Positions 26,555 to 28,032 of a DNA stretch of 28,032 nucleotides are shown here, piece after piece. The stretch is from contig JALLAZ010000057.1 in the NCBI GenBank assembly GCA_036939755.1, positions 1 to 28,032 on the forward strand, read 5' to 3'. The translations under genes were made by a program, and so were the position numbers. The DNA is from Stephanodiscus triporus (taxonomy: Eukaryota > Bacillariophyta > Thalassiosirophyceae > Thalassiosirales > Thalassiosiraceae). Positions within the stretch are counted from its first letter, which is position 1, and each line of letters begins with the position of its first letter. The notes under the pieces are model-generated. The model worked only from the letters and a program-made list of their open reading frames with translations. It was not told the DNA's origin and made no database searches.

Positions 26555-27637
26555 ATGATGTCCATCGCTAAGCGAGGGAGTTCTTCGTTGCTAAATATAC
26601 TGGCTGGTAGTGGACTTATCAGATCAAAGCATGCGACGCCCTCCGTTGGATTCCGATCGTTACATAATCGTTGCCATGGCTCGAAATTATCCAACATGGC
26701 GATGACAGCGACCAGCGCCCCGCTGCTGACTACATACTTCGCAGGATCAACGCTGATCCAAGGCGACATGCTCCGAATCGATTCCGCCCGCGTTGAGACT
26801 GAAGGATCGATGATACGTTTCTTTGGTGGGAAAGGCAGTCGCATGGGTCATCACATACAAAATCTCGACGAGAGGGCCCACGACGAAAGTCGAGAGGAGG
26901 CGAGACAGCGCCGCGAGGAGAAGAAGAAGAAGAGCAAAAAGGCGCGATTGGCCTCCCACAAGGAGGACGAACCTGGTGAGACCGCCGTCGAGGTCAATTT
27001 GGAGGATGGTGGTGGTGGGTCGGACGATGACGTCGGTCCCAAGGAGGACGAATTCGGCAACGCCCTCCTGCCGGAACCCGACGCCATCCGATCCGCGATG
27101 CTCGCGGTCGTCGCCTCCCTCGAGAGGTCGTTCTCGTCCATCCGGGGGGGGGAGGCCACCCCGGAGCTCTTTGACGCCGTCCGCGTTTCCGCGTACGGCG
27201 AGATGGTCCCGATAAGCAGCGTCGGCCAGGTGGTCATCGAGGACCCGCAGCGGGCCACGATCAGCTGCTACGACCCGGCGGTCGCCAGCGACGTCCGGGA
27301 TGCCGTCCGGGACATGCAGGGAATGAATCTCACCCCGTACGTTGAGGAGGGGGGGTCTGGCGTCGTCGTCGTGCCAATACCGAGGGTGAGCGAGGAAACT
27401 CGGAGGGAGATCGTGAAGGAGCTCGGGAGGCAGGCCGAGAACGGACGACAGCGCGTGCGTAGGATCCGACGGGGCGCTATGGACGTCGTGAAGAGGGGAA
27501 AGGACGGAAAGATGGAGGGGATATCGAAGGACGATGCCTTTCGCGTGGGAAAAGACATCGAGTCCGTCACGGAAGAGGTCCTATTGCGTCTTAATGATGT
27601 AGTCGTGAAGAAGCAGAAAAGCGTCATGGAAGATTGA
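26555..27637 (+). CDS. RRF: Ribosome recycling factor, mitochondrial or plastid
   Basis: Dissociates organellar ribosomes after termination together with EF-G. Single exon; I chose the ATG at 26555 (CACCATGATG), giving 360 residues. An in-frame ATG at 26480 would add 25. Residues 1-40 (MMSIAKRGSSSLLNILAGSG onward) form a basic, Ser/Leu-rich mitochondrial-like presequence. A highly charged linker at about 105-140 (REEARQRREEKKKKSKKAR) and an acidic Gly/Asp stretch precede the RRF domain. The domain is residues about 178-360: FSSIRGGEATPELFDAVRVS, AYGEMVPISSVGQVVIEDPQ, then VVVVPIPRVSEETRREIVKE and RVRRIRRGAMDVVK, all in order. The domain has the normal length of about 185 residues; the long charged linker is unusual. 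The 3' part is GC-rich (44 of 60 bases at 27061-27120). Confidence 0.92.
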   Translation: MMSIAKRGSSSLLNILAGSGLIRSKHATPSVGFRSLHNRCHGSKLSNMAMTATSAPLLTTYFAGSTLIQGDMLRIDSARVETEGSMIRFFGGKGSRMGHHIQNLDERAHDESREEARQRREEKKKKSKKARLASHKEDEPGETAVEVNLEDGGGGSDDDVGPKEDEFGNALLPEPDAIRSAMLAVVASLERSFSSIRGGEATPELFDAVRVSAYGEMVPISSVGQVVIEDPQRATISCYDPAVASDVRDAVRDMQGMNLTPYVEEGGSGVVVVPIPRVSEETRREIVKELGRQAENGRQRVRRIRRGAMDVVKRGKDGKMEGISKDDAFRVGKDIESVTEEVLLRLNDVVVKKQKSVMED

Positions 27638-28032
27638 GAATTAGGTAAAAATAATAACGAAATAGTTATTCTCTGCCAAGCAGACGAACCCATGGCAATG
27701 GAAGGGCATCAATCATTACGAATCAAATAATACTGTCAATTAGACCGAGAAAAATTACCACGTTCAAGTCCTGAGTTACTTATAACCAGTACTGTACCTT
27801 CCCCGCCAGCACCCAGGTTATTCCATCACTACATTGGGGACAGGATCAATAGAATGGGCCATTCTAGGAGGCAACCATGGTACTTTTTGGAAAGCTTAGA
27901 ACAAACACCTTCATCTGTGACTATAAATAGTATTTTTTACCTCAGGCTAACAAATATTAGTGCGATGCTAATACAGTACCATAGCTCGTACCATAGAACT
28001 TCTTCATACATATGTATCACGGACTTCTTTCT
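27638..28032. other. Gene-free right end of the window
   Basis: The 3' flank of the RRF gene is AT-rich. I see no open frame with a recognisable domain and no RNA gene. A downstream gene may start beyond the window. Confidence 0.5.

Noticed and set aside
1..28032. CRISPR arrays, operons, phage or bacterial insertion sequences
   Set aside because: No regularly spaced short repeats with unique spacers, no ribosome binding sites, and clear spliceosomal introns: the DNA is eukaryotic nuclear.

Overview
This window looks like nuclear DNA of a stramenopile alga, most probably a diatom. This is inferred from gene content and style: short GT-AG introns of 80-230 bp, compact gene pairs, a plant-type quinolinate synthase, signal and transit peptides, and relics of Gag-like and tyrosine-recombinase-like families that I recall from diatom genomes. 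No taxon-specific marker is present, so species cannot be named.

Layout. Positions 1-2280 hold no gene I can support; the first 1.3 kb is strongly purine-rich on the + strand. A three-exon secreted haem peroxidase (2281-3739, +) converges on an intronless quinolinate synthase (4056-5948, -). A 1114-residue low-complexity protein with KERLL-type repeats and a C-terminal WW domain follows (6660-10004, +), with decayed extra WW modules just past its stop. Next come a PPR-like relic (10377-11064) and a dead mobile element (11101-15371). That element has Gag-like and tyrosine-recombinase-like remnants but no reverse transcriptase. Its terminal repeats are arranged A1 - coding - B1 A2 B2 A3 B3, the split-direct-repeat layout of Ngaro/DIRS-type elements.

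From 15.6 kb onward the window is a housekeeping block. It holds a Golgi-type glycosyltransferase (15628-16803, -), the cohesin loader SCC2/NIPBL with an internal PHD finger (17148-23275, +, six exons), an S4-domain RNA-binding protein with one intron (23456-24262, -), an HhH-GPD DNA glycosylase (24496-25599, +), EMC5/MMGT (26021-26383, -) and an organellar ribosome recycling factor (26555-27637, +). Three pairs are divergent with short shared promoters: glycosyltransferase/SCC2, S4/glycosylase and EMC5/RRF.

The genes do not form one pathway; they are ordinary eukaryotic neighbours in NAD synthesis, sister-chromatid cohesion, base-excision repair, ER membrane insertion and organelle translation. 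Base composition is patchy: the quinolinate synthase gene, SCC2 exon 1 and the RRF 3' half are very GC-rich, the rest is moderate. The points most worth a second look are the element without reverse transcriptase, the WW-repeat decay, the PHD-bearing SCC2 and the GC-rich blocks.
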